Assembly (NCBI GenBank): GCA_030386875.1
Contig: CM059576.1
Coordinates: forward strand, 69,129,581 to 69,193,580
Origin: Morinoia aosen
Lineage: Eukaryota > Arthropoda > Malacostraca > Amphipoda > Talitridae
Direction of reading: 5' to 3'
Length of the DNA: 64,000 nucleotides
The notes under the pieces are model-generated. The model had not been told where the DNA came from and did no database searches. It saw nothing but the letters and a program-made list of their open reading frames with translations. The translations under genes and the position numbers were made by a program. This document shows positions 1-11,712 of this stretch, piece after piece. Numbering within the stretch: position 1 is the first letter of the stretch; every line of letters starts with the position of its first letter.

Positions 1-64
1 TTTGCCAGTGTTGGACGTTGTGTTGGATGACAGTTAGTGTTTTATTCATATTGTGTGTATCCAT
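1..64 (-). pseudogene. LINE ORF2 start fragment
   Basis: The ATG at 62-64 shares its first two bases with the ORF1 stop (TAATG). The fragment reads MDTHNMNKTLTVIQHNVQHW, the first strand of the AP-endonuclease fold in this family. This copy keeps two bases, within the H-W codons next to the window edge, that are missing at 54358-54361 in the other copy. It therefore shows the ancestral frame. The rest lies outside the window. Confidence 0.75.
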
Positions 65-1057
65 TATGGAGTCGAGTGTTTGGGTTTCTTGTGAGGGATA
101 ATTTTTGAGCATGTGTCCATCGAGAGGAATTGATTGTGTGGGATTGTGGCTATAGGTGCCTGTTGGAGGTCGAATTGGCCGTCAATGATTTCTTTCCAGA
201 TGTCCGGGTTTGGGTGTGGGACAGCGATTTTGAGGCCAGGAGGTATTTTTGTTAGTTCTTCTAATATCTGTTGGTTGGTGGGTTTGCTTGGAATATGCTG
301 TGAGTTCGTGTCGCTGCGGAATAGTGAAACCTCTATTTTGTCATCGTGTCCAGAAGATTCTCCCGAGGAGGGTTGTCTCTTTTTCTTCCGTTTTTTGTTT
401 TTCTTCTTCGGGCTGGACTGCGTTCTCGAGTTTTCTTTCAGGTTGTCGTCGCTTGTTTCGTTTTGGGTTGAGTTTTCTTTTGTTGAGTGGTAGCTAGTGT
501 CCATTGCGTCATCGTTGGGGTCGGTGCTTGCTTGATTTGCAGGTGTCTCCGTTGTGTCTGCTTGAGGTTGTTTGTTTTGTTCAATGAACATGTTGAATAT
601 TTTTGTGAGTCGCGATTGGGGAACTGGGTGTCCACGTCGTAATTTTCTTTGAGGGACTTCGACAAGATTGATCCGAAATCCCCTCCCTGTGTGAGGCTTG
701 CGATGTGGGCCTCGATGATGATAGCGGCCAGTTTTAAATGCATTTCGCTGGTGAGTGTGAGTGTATGTTCTGTTTTTGCAGTTTGTTAGATGGCCGTTTT
801 TGCGATTTCAATGTAAGTGCTCTTGGTTTGGTCGGTTTCTTTTTTTGGAGTTCGTCGTTCTTCTTGCGTAAAGCTTCTTTCCTGTATGGGCAAGAGGCTG
901 CGAGTGTTCGGTGGTTTCCTTGGCAGTTGAGGCACTTCTTGTCCGGTGAACTGCACTGTTGGTAGGTGTGGTCGTGAGCAGCGCATTCAGAGCAGTGTGG
1001 TGTCTTGTCAGTGCATTGGTGTGTAGAGTGGTCCTCGATTTTGTACTTCACTATCAC
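64..1057 (-). pseudogene. LINE ORF1 (gag-like, zinc knuckles), frameshifted
   Basis: ORF1 proteins of Jockey/I-type LINEs bind element RNA and form the RNP. The reading begins near 1057 with two CCHC knuckles: CSEC...H...C (CX2CX4HX4C), then CLNC...H...C (CX2CX3HX6C). After the motif KKNDELQKKK near 850 the coding frame shifts. It then meets an in-frame TAA after EIAKTAI near 790, and shifts again near 590 into the frame of the C-terminal part, which contains a basic run (SPKKKNKKRKKKR) and ends in KHSTP. Comparison with the uninterrupted ORF1 at 54414-55384 shows these breaks are decay. All four cysteines at the CX2C positions survive here, whereas the other copy has lost one. The stop codon overlaps the ORF2 start as TAATG at 62-66. 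Confidence 0.85.
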
Positions 1058-1065
1058 TACACCAG

Positions 1066-3565
1066 CAATGCCGTCTCCAACCCATCAATATAGTGTTACG
1101 TAATCAAGCAAACAAAACCTAGAAACTCATACAAGATAATTTTCCTGAGGTGTACGAGAACATAGTTTCAGGTTACTATGACAGACCTCATGCGTGGTTC
1201 AGGAGCTCAAGGCTTCTAGCTCTGGGACCTCCTTCGACCCCAATATTTACTTGAGACCAGGCCCCCCGTGTCCTGTATCGACGGGCGGTTATAGGAGAGG
1301 AATTTATATATTATATATATCGACGGGCAGTTATAGGAGAGATATACTGTTTCTTAGAAGATGATTCAGTTCTATATTTATTTTCCAAAAATCGTTTGTT
1401 TCAACTACAATCAATTGATATACTTATCCAAACTTTGGGGCTTTCGAGCTTATAAAGAGAAGCTTGATATACGTAATATTCTAGTCAGGGTATGTGACTG
1501 GAATACGTGACTAGTACACGCTGGTGTGTGGTGAGTGTGTGTCTGATGGTGCAGTGAAGGTGGTGAACACCTGGAGGAGGTGCTTCTGTGTTGTAAATTG
1601 GGTCTTTGCTGCACAGAAAGATATCTCCGCTGTGGGGAAAGTATCCTTGCAGTAGAGAAAGATACCTCCACTGTAGGAAAATCTTTCAATACATGTCGAT
1701 TTACTATAAATTTTAGCGATCAGAATCTTTTAGATAACTTAAATATAAACATTCTAGTATTTGAATCTTCAACTTAGCTTAACAATATGGAATCCTATTT
1801 CCCATAAATTCCACAACTAGGAAAAAAATAGAAAGAAAAACAGTTTATTTCCAATAGAGATAGTACAAAAGTACCATCATTGGTTTTTAAAATATCTTAG
1901 AATTAATACACTTAGATGATACACACACACGAGTAATGAAAACTCGTGTCACTAGTCGAAAAGAAATGATTGAGGGCAATGAACTCCTAATCTTACTTAA
2001 TCTGCATTTGATAATACATGTAATGATAATTAGAAGAGATAACACATTTTCATGGACGATGCATTTTCATTGTGGGGTGAAAACACTTTTGACAGCTTAC
2101 ACGTACATGACATAAAACTTCGCAATTCTTGATGCCACGAAATGATATATGAAATCGCTTGTTTCGGTCAATGTTCTCAAGTGTCATTTTAAGGAAGCAT
2201 GAAAAAAATATACATATATATATATCCATATACACACATATGTACATTTACGTTTGTGTGTGTGTGTATATCCATACGCACACTCACACACTCACTCACA
2301 CACACACACACACATATATACATATAAGTACACATAAGCATGAGGACCAAGAAGATTATAAGTTTTTATTTCTGATTCAACAATTTTGACATAACGGTCA
2401 TTAGTTAATAAGCATTTTATTTGAATATAAATGGATGATCGCACAACAAATGTATAGTTTTTACATGAATGCTTTACAATAATAAAGAGATGACGAGTTA
2501 GGTAATGTTACAAGTTGAGAGTGCACAGAAAAAAGACCATTATCTCTAGTAAAATGCTAGTTGTCAGTCTAGTACACACATATGTGCACGTATAAATGTA
2601 AATATATACACATACACATGCACACACATACCCACGCACATACTTACACCAAACACGTAAGCATACACAAATGCATTTCTATGCATCGAGGCAATACATA
2701 CGCATTCTACAGAGTGTCATACGCATAGCGTGCACACGTACACATATACACAAGTAAGCATGTGCGCAAATATCAGCGTTAACTAGTCAGTATAAACCAA
2801 AACTCCAATCGAGGGAAACAGAGAAAATAATTTGTATTATAGCATGAATTTCATAAAATTTCGAGCTAAAAATAGTGGCACAAAACAGTCTACTCAAGTC
2901 AGAAACATGAAAACGATTGTGGGACGTGAATAAGAAAGAAAACAATAATGTCCTATAAAGGTTTCATATTAGAAAAATAATCACATTATCTTTGAAATAT
3001 GGCGCAAATTGTCGGCAATTGATAAACAAACATAAGTATCACATTATTATAAGCATATAACTATAAACAGAATAAGCATATTACTGCAGTATGAATGGAT
3101 GATCACACAACGAATTTATTTTTTTACATGGATGCTTTAAAATTTCATATTAGAAAAAAAAATCACATTATCTTTGTAATATGGTGCGCAGAATGTCTGC
3201 AATTGATAAACACACACACACATAGGTACCATGACGGTCTAGTTTGATGCTTGCACAGAAACGGAGAGGAATGAAATAAAATTCAACCTTCGACTGGTTT
3301 ATCTACTCTAGTGCACACAGGTGTACGTGCACATATACACACCCATATGCGCACATACACCTATATACGTACACATATACAAGTAAGCATGTTTGCAAAT
3401 GACAACGTATAGGCGGTCAAATCATAATACCTACGCATACTTCAAAACTGTTGTGTGATGTCTTGAATTATAAAACAATGAGCGAGGGAGATTGTTCAGA
3501 AATGGAGATACCAGGCAAATGAGATTCGTCAGTACTCAATCAGTATGTTCTGTAACTAAAAATTA
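1066..3565. other. Intergenic, no gene seen; local duplications and simple repeats
   Basis: No supportable coding region. A 23-base segment (ATCGACGGGCGGTTATAGGA and 3 more bases) at 1277-1299 recurs at 1319-1342 with one change. A loose triple repeat of about 25 bases (GAAAGATA/GTATC...) lies at 1610-1680. Two local duplicate pairs occur: about 2420-2485 resembles 3080-3135 (shared AATGGATGATC), and about 2963-3045 resembles 3142-3225 (shared CACATTATCTTTG). CA/TA-rich tracts are scattered to 3390. The part nearest 3566 may be the 3' UTR of the LINE that follows, but I cannot place its end. Confidence 0.6.
2205..2335. repeat. TA / CA simple-sequence tract
   Basis: Alternating TATATA, TGTGTG and CACACA runs are interrupted by short CATA and TACA motifs. 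Apparent open frames across it are composition artefacts. Similar CACATA-rich stretches recur at 2570-2770 and 3300-3390. Confidence 0.9.
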
Positions 3566-4687
3566 TTATTGAGACACAAGATGACGAGTTATTTTGGCTT
3601 TAAATTCTCTCGGTCTTTGAGGGATTTTAATACTCAGGGGAAGTTTGTTCCACAGTAAGGCGCCTGATATGGACAGAGCCTTCTGCCTTAAGTGAGATGA
3701 ACGATGGTTGACTAAGACATTATTGTTTCTGTTCAGTTTTTCATTGGTTACAGTGGGTGGATGGAAACGCACTATCTCAGCAATGCTCTGAGGAAGATAT
3801 AACGAGGAGAATACGTATTGGGACTTCTGCATGAGGAGCCTTTCTTGAATAGGAATCCAGCCGAGTTTATTGAGGAGAGGGGTTACGTGATCACTTCTTT
3901 TGAAATTACCGTTGCATACCACCTTGGCTGCAAAATTCATGCATTTTTGTAAGTCCCTTTGAAGGTATTGAGGTAAGTCTCCCCATACTAGGCTGCAGTA
4001 GTCAATGCGCGATAACACAAGGGATTGAATGGCTAATAATCTGGATTTTTCGTCTAGCACACTTTTTATACGATGAAAAAACATTAAAGTTCCGTAGATT
4101 TTGTTGCAAGTAGTCTCAACGTGAGATTTGAAGGACATATTTCTATCGAACCAGATACCTAGATTTTTAACTTTTTCTGATGCATTAATTTTATCATTTT
4201 CAACTGCAAGAGTAAGATCTGAAGTGTTTTAATTGCATCGTTGGATCCAAAAATAATGCATTGTGTTTTATTAGCATTTAATTTGAGACCATTTCGGTCG
4301 TACCATGATTTCAGGCTAGTCAGTAAAGTTTCGGCTTTAATTTGCGTCTGTGGTATTTCCGATACAGAGCTTGTTATTGCAATTTGAACATCATCTGCAT
4401 ACATTGAGATCCGTGTGTTAGAAGGCATTGGAGGGAAATCATTAATGAAAATAGAAAACAGTAGCGGACCAAGAATGGATCCCTGGGGAGCACCAAAATT
4501 GTTTTGAATGAATTTGTTTTCTATGCGGACTGCATGAGATCGATTTGACAAGTAATTTTCAAACCATAGCGTGTCTTTTCCCAAGTTCAGTATTTTACGT
4601 AGAAGTCTTTCATGATCAACGCTATCGAACGCCTTAGAGAGATCGAGTAGCAGCATGAGTGTTACAATCTTTTGAACCACGACCGAA
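3566..4687 (-). pseudogene. 5'-truncated LINE, reverse transcriptase and C-terminal region
   Basis: This encodes the polymerase half of a non-LTR retrotransposon RT, different from the LINE at position 1. From the 5' side the motifs are LLDLSKAFDSVDH (RT catalytic motif A), APQGSILGPLLF (motif B), MYADD (motif C catalytic aspartates) and LKLNANKTQ (thumb side). The C-terminal part has LVLSRIDYC..VWGDLP and ends HLVSQ, as in CR1/Jockey-type elements. One frameshift near 4215-4230 separates the two halves; reading the other frame gives KVKNLGIWFD leading into MSFKSH. The 5' truncation is near 4687, so the endonuclease and the first RT motifs are missing. This is the usual outcome of incomplete target-primed reverse transcription. 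Confidence 0.88.
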
Positions 4688-7088
4688 CTTTTCCATCATC
4701 AGTATTGGCAGAAAAATACAGACATTGAGGGGACAATATCGGAGAGAAGCTCCTGCTGTGAAGAAATCTGCGACATCATGCATTGGAACTGAGGGAATTT
4801 ATGCACCCAACATTTGGGGTCGTGACGTACTCACGTGGATGGTAAAGATGACCTCACTTCAGTCCCCGCCCCTCGCCCGATCTCGCACCGGCCGCAGTGA
4901 CGTCACTGGGCACGTGCGCTGCTCCATGCAGCACGCAGGGCTTATACCGCCACAGGCGTTGCAAAAATAATAATATTCAAATTATTTTGAAGAAACCACT
5001 TCAGCCGTTTATTTCCAACGCTGCATGACAAAGTCACTGAAAATTTGACTTACTTCCAGAAATTCACCCCTAACTAAACTGAAACTTATTGATATTCATG
5101 TATCAAGATATGGTGAATATATATAAAGAGTTTAAAAAAGAAGAAAGCCCCGCGGTATAAAAATCATATTTATCAAAGATCTCACGAATTTTGAATTTGA
5201 AACAAGTCAGTTTATGAAAACGTTCCGGAGACAAGCTCCATCTCCGGTTAACGGTCTGGAAAGTTGATATATAGAATATGATCAAACTTTTTCATAACAT
5301 AAATGGGGAAAATGATATCTACAAGTTAATTAGCAGCAATTAAGACATATTGGTGAGATTGAGTTCAGGTTTTTCTTTGGAAATGTGCAACGATCAACCG
5401 CTCTCGAGTATTTCAATTTCTAGTTTTGTTAGGGCTGCATATTTTTAGACAGGTCAGATATTCAGTAAATTTGGTATGGTCTAATGGATTTCATGTCAAC
5501 TTAACCGAGCAAAATAAAGTATAAACAAATTTTTACTCAAATTTGAATCGCTAAGCGCGAACATAAGATGTAGTAAGTCAGGGATCATGTGAAGGAAGCA
5601 GTGAGGTCACTCCGGCCAGCATTTGGTCGTGCGAGTATCGTGACGGTCACACCCACATGACATATGCTCTACAGCTGCTACATTTGAATTTTACTTTTAT
5701 TCTTTTAACTTACCTTCAACACGTGTAATGAGTGTTGAAACCTGTTGTGATTTTACTTGAATTCTTAGATATTTATTATTGAGCAAACATTACAGAATAA
5801 TTTTAAATATCAAGTTATTAAACTTATGTTAAAAAACTTATGCTTGAATTAAAAAAATTGACAATTGTCATACTCGTATGTGTGCAAATTTAAAATATAC
5901 ACAAAAAGGGTAACACAAGTAAACATAAAAGTGTTGTCAGGTGGGTTAACATGCTACACATAAAGTTGTGGTCATGATTTGGGGTAACTTTGAATTTACT
6001 GTGATATCGAACTTATAAAAACCCATCGCATTTTTTTCTATTTATAAATATTGAATTATCTCTACTCGTATATTGAGCTGACCAAAATTAAACAATCATA
6101 TATAAGTCAGTAATCAGCATCAGATCATTATTTATGCAACATTATTCATCTTATACCCAATAATCCTTCAGCCAATACCCACCACAAGCGCACACGCCCA
6201 CCAACAATACCAGCAACAAAATATACCAGCAATAACAATAGCATTTAATGAAGCCTGAAAAAACAAATGAAGTTAGCCATCGAACAACCAAAACAACAGC
6301 AACTATTGGCTGAACTTTGAGCGTTCACGCAGAGCGTCTATTTTTATTTCGAGTATATATGATTTAATAATATTCTAAGTGTACTAGGTTGCATTGAGGT
6401 TGCATTAGAAGGGGACTGATTCAAGTTAGTGGAATGTACGGTGATGTGTGTGACTTTATCAATGGTGTGTGGTAGTATTGGTGATAAATGTTGAGGTAGT
6501 TGTGGTATATGGCAAAATCCCTGTGTAAAACTGCTGTAAAATACAATATAAGCTGTGAAGATAATGTAAAACGAACTTTTCGTTCAGTTGTTAGGGTAAA
6601 TTTTGTATTATTCTACTTGTAGGAGATGCAGACCGAGCCTTGCAGACAGCGAGAAGCAGACTACAGTAAAATGAATTACTACTAGAGAAGTAAGATAATC
6701 TAATTATAGATGTATTCAGTATTTTAGGCTAAAAAAGCGATAAACATTTGAGCAACGAATGAAGTCCTTCTATATATTCATAACTCTGTTGAAAATTTAA
6801 TGATCGAGACATGCTGACATTTTCATGAATTTTCAAAATTATTTAGTTACCCAGATATTCATGAAATTTACATATAATGTTTATATACCAGGTATTTTAC
6901 ATAAATCCAAATGATAACAAGTAAAAAATTTGTATTGACAAGATTTTTGCTTTTAATTATTGTTAGTGTTTTTCAACAACATATTCATATAAAATTTTAA
7001 TCGAACTGCACAGTAAATTGAACACGCAATCTCATTTCTCGTCGGTCAAGGTTTGGAGAAATGACGAGCTTAGTGTCTATAAAATTTT
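4688..7088. other. Intergenic, no gene seen
   Basis: Positions 4830-4970 are clearly GC-richer than their surroundings (GTGACGTCACTGGGCACGTG and CACCGGCCGC motifs) and may belong to an unidentified element. The rest is AT-rich and unremarkable. Short open frames here show no recognisable domain. Confidence 0.5.
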
Positions 7089-7747
7089 GCAGCCCAAGGG
7101 CCTATGTGAATCTATGGTGAAGAACATACCCAGCTGGGCTGTGTGTTGGAGTGTGTCACATTTGAGTGTTGACTCCCCTAGCCTGTTTTGTGTTACATTC
7201 TCTAATTTACTACTTAATACAAAATATTGATCTGATATTGTAAATACATTAAGTTATATTGCCCACAGATAGATTAAGTATTGAGCAGTGGGTTTTATTA
7301 GGTAATTATCATTCATAATTATTATTTAAATATTATTACTTGAAATAATATTTAATTTATTATAAATCAAAATCATACGTAGAAATTAAATGATTTATCA
7401 GAATATTCAGAGAATTCTTCACATGTTTTCATTCCAGAATACTTACCTGACGTCGACTATATAATGTCTGAGCAGCTCTATTTATTTTATTGTTCCAGTC
7501 ACAAATCCAATAATAAATCCAATCACAAAACCACTCACAAACCTTACGAACCGCATCCAATTCTAATATTGGCTGCACTAATATCCAATTTCAGATTTAT
7601 ATATCACCTCTAACAACATAACAGAACATTATCCAACACGGGATATAGGAACCAATACTTAGTAAACTATCCTATACCGAAGTAGATCCCACACTCAGAA
7701 TTACTCTAGTACCACATGATCACATTCCAGGCTCTGCATTACGAGCG
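7089..7747. mobile_element. CCAATA-rich MITE, copy A
   Basis: It is similar over most of its length to the element at 17630-18395. Both share CTGAGCAGCTCTATTTATTT, the CACAAATCCAATAATAAATC segment and the end CACATGATCACATTCC. The left end reads GCAGCCCAAGGGCC, a diverged form of the GCAGCCCGCGGGCTAAC terminus of copy B. The right end is lost against the Harbinger element that starts at 7751. No coding capacity was seen. The motif CCAATA and its reverse complement recur throughout. Confidence 0.65.
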
Positions 7748-7750
7748 TAA

Positions 7751-7795
7751 AGCTACGGTTTCCTAGGAAAGCGGTGTCGCTACTTTACGGCCGCA
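7751..7795 (+). repeat. Harbinger 2 left terminal inverted repeat
   Basis: It starts AGCTACGGTTTCCTAGGAAA and ends TTTACGGCCGCA, and is preceded by TAA. Its only mismatch with the right end is T versus C at the base after GCGGTG. Confidence 0.93.
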
Positions 7796-8006
7796 ATGTA
7801 GCGGCGGATGACGTCACAAAAACGTTGTCTATTTATTCAGACGCCACTGGTTTCCTAGAAAACGGCGGTCGCTAAATGGCGGTGTTGCCAGTTGCATGCC
7901 GGCCGCTATAGCGTCCAGACACAAGTCGGTGAACGTTTTATACGGTGGCGGTGACTGATCCGTTGAAGAAACTCTGATTATACGTTCGACAAAAGTAAAC
8001 TTTACA

Positions 8007-8151
8007 ATGTGGAACGGCGAAGAAGACGAAATGTTAATTGATTTTGTTAAAAATAATGAAGCTCTTTATAACGTAAAGAGTAAAGACTACAGAAAATCTC
8101 AATTTAAACAAAATCTGTGGAATAATATCGGGGCTACTCTTGGAAGATCAG
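8007..8151 (+). CDS. MADF-BESS protein of Harbinger 2, exon 1
   Basis: This is the first half of a MADF (Myb/SANT-like) DNA-binding domain: MWNGEEDEMLIDFVKNNEAL, then YNVKSKDYRKSQ and ending NIGATLGRS. The start is the first ATG, soon after the terminal region. The exon ends at AGATCAG followed by GTACGT, a good donor, and splits a glycine codon (G/GT). The partner exon lies 3.5 kb downstream, beyond the candidate LTR and transposase exon 2. In Harbinger systems the second protein helps the transposase enter the nucleus and bind the ends. That role is inferred here by family. Confidence 0.85.
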
Positions 8152-8301
8152 GTACGTTCATGCATAGTGTAGGCAAATAAAATAAAATATTTCTTTATGT
8201 TTTATTGTACAAAGAGATAAAGTGAAATACAATATTAATAGGAACTCAAAATATTTGTACCTACTTTTCATAACTAGGTACTTTTAATAAATATTGTTTA
8301 C

Positions 8302-10342
8302 TGTCGAGAATTTGTCCGCGACACAATCTTTTAAGGTGACTTATAGTCAGGTTCAAGTCAAAATTTTATTTAATCTTAACGTATAAGGAATAAAGGTTCT
8401 CGATACGAGCAACAAAGAACTACAACGCGAACACACGAACGACAAGCAACGCGAACACACGAACGACTAAAACATCAACGAATAAATTTATCTTGACGAA
8501 CTAGAAAGATTACGCATAATTAGGAATATACATGAAGGTTAAGGAGCAGCATAAGCGACTGCTTCAAATAAATTGACGAACGGTCGCCAGGTTCGAGGAA
8601 AGGCAACAACAGACGTCGCCAGGCTCCAGGTAAGGCAACAAAAGACGTCGCCAGGCTCCAGGTAAGGCAACAACAGACGTCGCCAGGCTCCAGGTAAGGC
8701 AACAACAGACGTCGCCAGGCTCCAGGTAAGGCAACAACAGACGTCGCCAGGCTCCAGGTAAGGCAACAACAGACGTCGCCAGGCTCCAGGTAAGGCAACA
8801 ACAGACGTCGCCAGGCTCCAGGTAAGGCAACAACAGACGTCGCCAGGCTCCAGGTAAGGCAACCACAGACGTCGCCAGGCTCCAGGTAAGGCAACAACAG
8901 ACGTCGCCAGGCTCCAGGTAAGGCAACAACAGACGTCGCCAGGCTCCAGGTAAGGCAACAACAGACGTCGCCAGGCTCCAGGTAAGGCAACAACGGACGT
9001 CGCCAGGCTCCAGGTAAGGCAAGAACGGACGTCGCCAGGCTCCAGGTAAGGCAAGAACGGACGTCGCCAGGCTCCAGGTAAGGCAAGAACGGACGTCGCT
9101 AGGCTCCAGGTAAGGCAAGAACGGACGTCGCCAGGCTCCAGGTAAGGCAAGAACGGACGTCGCCAGGCTCCAGGTAAGGCAAGAACGGACGTCGCCAGGC
9201 TCCAGGTAAGGCAAGAACGGACGTCGCCAGGCTCCAGGTAAGGCAAGAACGGACGTCGCCAGGCTCCAGGTAAGGCAAGAACGGACGTCGCCAGGCTCCA
9301 GGTAAGGCAAGAACGGACGTCGCCAGGCTCCAGGTAAGGCAAGAACGGACGTCGCCAGGCTCCAGGTAAGGCAAGAACAGACGTCGCCAGGCTACTGTTC
9401 GTGTTAAAAAGAGCGACGTTGAACGATCAAAATGGAAACCAGATAATAATTAATATACAAATAAGTATGCGACAAGGTGGCAATGAGGCAATTGTTTCAC
9501 AGTATTAATAAGTTGACTACAGAGAAATTCATCATTCACCTTCAATAAAAAGACGCCGTTAGACATTGCTTGGAAGAACCGCAGTTACAGACAAGGAAGA
9601 CAAGAAGGCGCGCGCTGGCTCGGCTAATACTGTAGAGGGGACAAAATATTGAACATGAGCATAATTCTTCACAACGACGGGTGTTAAGTTTCAAGTGGGT
9701 ATCACAGCTGTAATAAATCGGCCAAATAGCAAAAATTAGCGCACCTGAACTTATTAGGTCGTCCAGTGTGCTTCTCACTTTAAGGCGCGAAGTTAATTAA
9801 GAGAGGCACCGGAAGAACCGGTAAGTGCAAGAAAAGTAAGTGAAAAGGAAGGCTACGTGGGGAGGAATTCAACCCACTAGTAGAAGGCCCCTTTTTCAGG
9901 TTAAGTTAGAAGCATGCAATTTTTTTAAGGTTAATTCAAGGTTAATTTAAAGGTTTCAAAGAAAATGGAAAGACCAGCTCAAAGTTTAGTAGAGACGGGT
10001 TTAAGACTTCATTAAGCACACACATTCAACCATTCATTCATGAAAATTTAAGATAAGCATAAGGAGAAGAACTTGGGTGAGCTAAGCGCCAAAAAATTGA
10101 GCCAGAACGGTTTGTCTCCACGCAACGACGTCCAGCTCCGCATTCGTCACGGGTAGCGTCGACCGGAAACTGCGGTTTACGACTAGTAGCAGAGCGCAAT
10201 GAAGGACTGCTCGGTGGCAAGTCTAAGGCAATTCTGACCTCTCAGCTCCACCGCTCCCGGACTAGCTTGCGAAAAGGTCACTATAGGTTGCTACTTTATG
10301 TGATTAGCAGACGTGCACCAATTTTGTGAGGAAATCCTCACA
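8302..10342. mobile_element. Candidate solo LTR inside the MADF intron
   Basis: This 2041-bp block starts TGTCGAGAATTTG and ends CCTCACA (TGT...ACA). It is flanked on both sides by TTAC (8298-8301 and 10343-10346), as for a 4-bp target duplication. AATAAA motifs occur near 8391 and 8482. The last 18 bases are a perfect palindrome, TGTGAGGAAATCCTCACA. No gag or pol is seen, so it would be a solo LTR. The 32-bp minisatellite lies within it. The call rests on short terminal signals only, and no second copy is in the window. Confidence 0.45.
8583..9393. repeat. 32-bp minisatellite, about 25 copies
   Basis: The unit reads GTCGCCAGGCTCCAGGTAAG plus GCAAnAACnGAC. A left block (to about 8995) has the CAACAACAGAC variant and a right block the CAAGAACGGAC variant, so expansion happened in two phases. 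The unit length is not a multiple of three, so long open frames appear in all three minus-strand frames; these are artefacts. Each unit contains CAG/GTAAGG, a strong 5' splice-site consensus in the sense of the surrounding MADF intron. Confidence 0.95.
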
Positions 10343-10554
10343 TTACCTACAATAGAATTTTGCATTTTAAGGTTCCATCAAAGAAATACCAACAAATACA
10401 GAGATCAACTTAGAAAAAAAATATAACTATCAATCATTTACCGGCAGCCTTGACTCCACACACAATATGATGCAGTAGTGAGATGTCTCTGTGATGCTTC
10501 TCTTATTGTCATGTAAAATAATGGCACGAGAAATGTAGCCATATCATACCTACA

Positions 10555-11467
10555 TTAATGCTGTGCTGCATAGTTGTGTTGCCATTCAATGCTACCTGCC
10601 CCGTTGAAGTAATTTTTGAATATTTCTCGAATGCCGGTGCAATTCATTCCAGAACGAACATTGTGCCCTGTTAAAGGAACTAAATTTTCTGTGGGTACTG
10701 GAAGTGCATCATCAAGATGTTTTTGACCTGGAGCAAGTACTTGTGCTTCCCTTAAAATGTTGTATAGTATACAGGCACATATAATCAGTTTGTCTGTAGT
10801 TTCTGGGGCAGTGGCAATAGGTTGAAAGAAAATTCTAAAATAAGCGCATAAAATTTCACAGGTATTTTCAGTTGTCCTTCGAGCTCGAGATAGTCGATAG
10901 TTATAGACTGCTTTGGATGGATCATTTAGAGACTGCTGTCTTGGGTAAGTTTTCATCAGATTTTCGTGCAGAGCAAAAGCTTCATCACCAACTATCACAT
11001 GTGGGACAACATAATCTGTTCCTGGTAGTAGTCTTGGAGCTGGTATATTGAATGTATTGTTTTGTATCTTTTGCCCTATTTTGCTTTTTAGGTATATGCC
11101 AGCAGCACCTTCTCTACCATAATAACCGACATCAATAGCAGTGAATTTACAATTAGCATCTACAACTGCTAACAAAACGATTGAATAAAACTCTTTATAA
11201 TTATAATACAAAGATCCGCTATTTGAGGGAGCCTTTATTCTTACATGCTTCCCATCTATCGCTCCAATGCAGTTTGGGAAATTGCATTTGGAAGAATATT
11301 GAGCAGCATTTTTGCGCAGTTGATCGCTAGTGCGAGAGGGTATGATCAAGGAAAACATTTTTGTGACAATGGCCTCAGCAACTTCTTTCACAATGACGCT
11401 TATCCACGAATGGCTTATTCGATACTGGAAAGCAAGTGATCGAAAAGACTCTCCCGTTGCCAAATAC
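10555..11467 (-). CDS. Harbinger 2 DDE transposase, exon 2
   Basis: This carries the catalytic domain of a PIF/Harbinger (DDE_Tnp_4) transposase. Visible motifs are GAIDGKHVRI (first Asp), VGDEAFALHENLM (second Asp) and RRTTENTCEIL (Glu; the usual family form is ENAFGIL). These are about residues 70, 160 and 199 counted from the ATGESFRS start of the exon. The exon follows a TCTATTTCAG acceptor and joins exon 1 in frame to give CILVRYLATGESFRSLAFQY, a typical family junction. There is no internal stop. The segment ends QHNYAAQH at the stop near 10555. With exon 1 the protein is about 420 residues, normal for the family. An intact frame does not prove activity; the altered ENTCEIL is a diverged feature. 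Confidence 0.92.
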
Positions 11468-11712
11468 CTGAAATAGAAGTACAGGTATAAGTATATCTAT
11501 CAAATGGTGAATATACTACACACATATAATATATCAAGATACGTCGCGTATTGATGAACTTCACGTAAAGTTCAATAAATGTAAATTTTTGTAACAAGGT
11601 TATGAGGTGCATGCGCATGATAAAAAGTATTTATTTTCATAAGTGTTTTCTACTATCTAGATATAATTAGTGTTATTATTTGGCGTATAGTTAATCAAAT
11701 CTATTTTTTCAG

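Larger units (their letters stand above)
1..1065 (-). mobile_element. Non-LTR retrotransposon (LINE) copy 1, truncated by window edge
   Basis: This is the same family as the larger copy at about 48.1-55.4 kb and lies in the same orientation. It carries the C-terminal part of ORF1 and the first 64 bases of ORF2, then runs off the left edge. Homology to the other copy is clear from the ORF2 start back through the zinc knuckles. It stops being clear near 1030-1065, where a few codons (frame VKYKIED) continue that the other copy lacks. Both copies therefore break in nearly the same part of ORF1. I place it in the Jockey/I group from the ORF1 zinc knuckles and the AP-endonuclease/RT ORF2 of the fuller copy. 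The clade is not resolved. Confidence 0.85.

Noticed and set aside
2159-2389. 76-codon plus frame (Thr/His/Tyr-rich)
   Set aside because: Runs across CA/TA microsatellite; composition artefact.
8520-9374. Four long minus-strand open frames (LTWSLATSV/ALPGAWRR/PYLEPGDV repeats)
   Set aside because: They are the three phases of a 32-bp tandem repeat. The same DNA gives equal-length frames in every phase and no domain.
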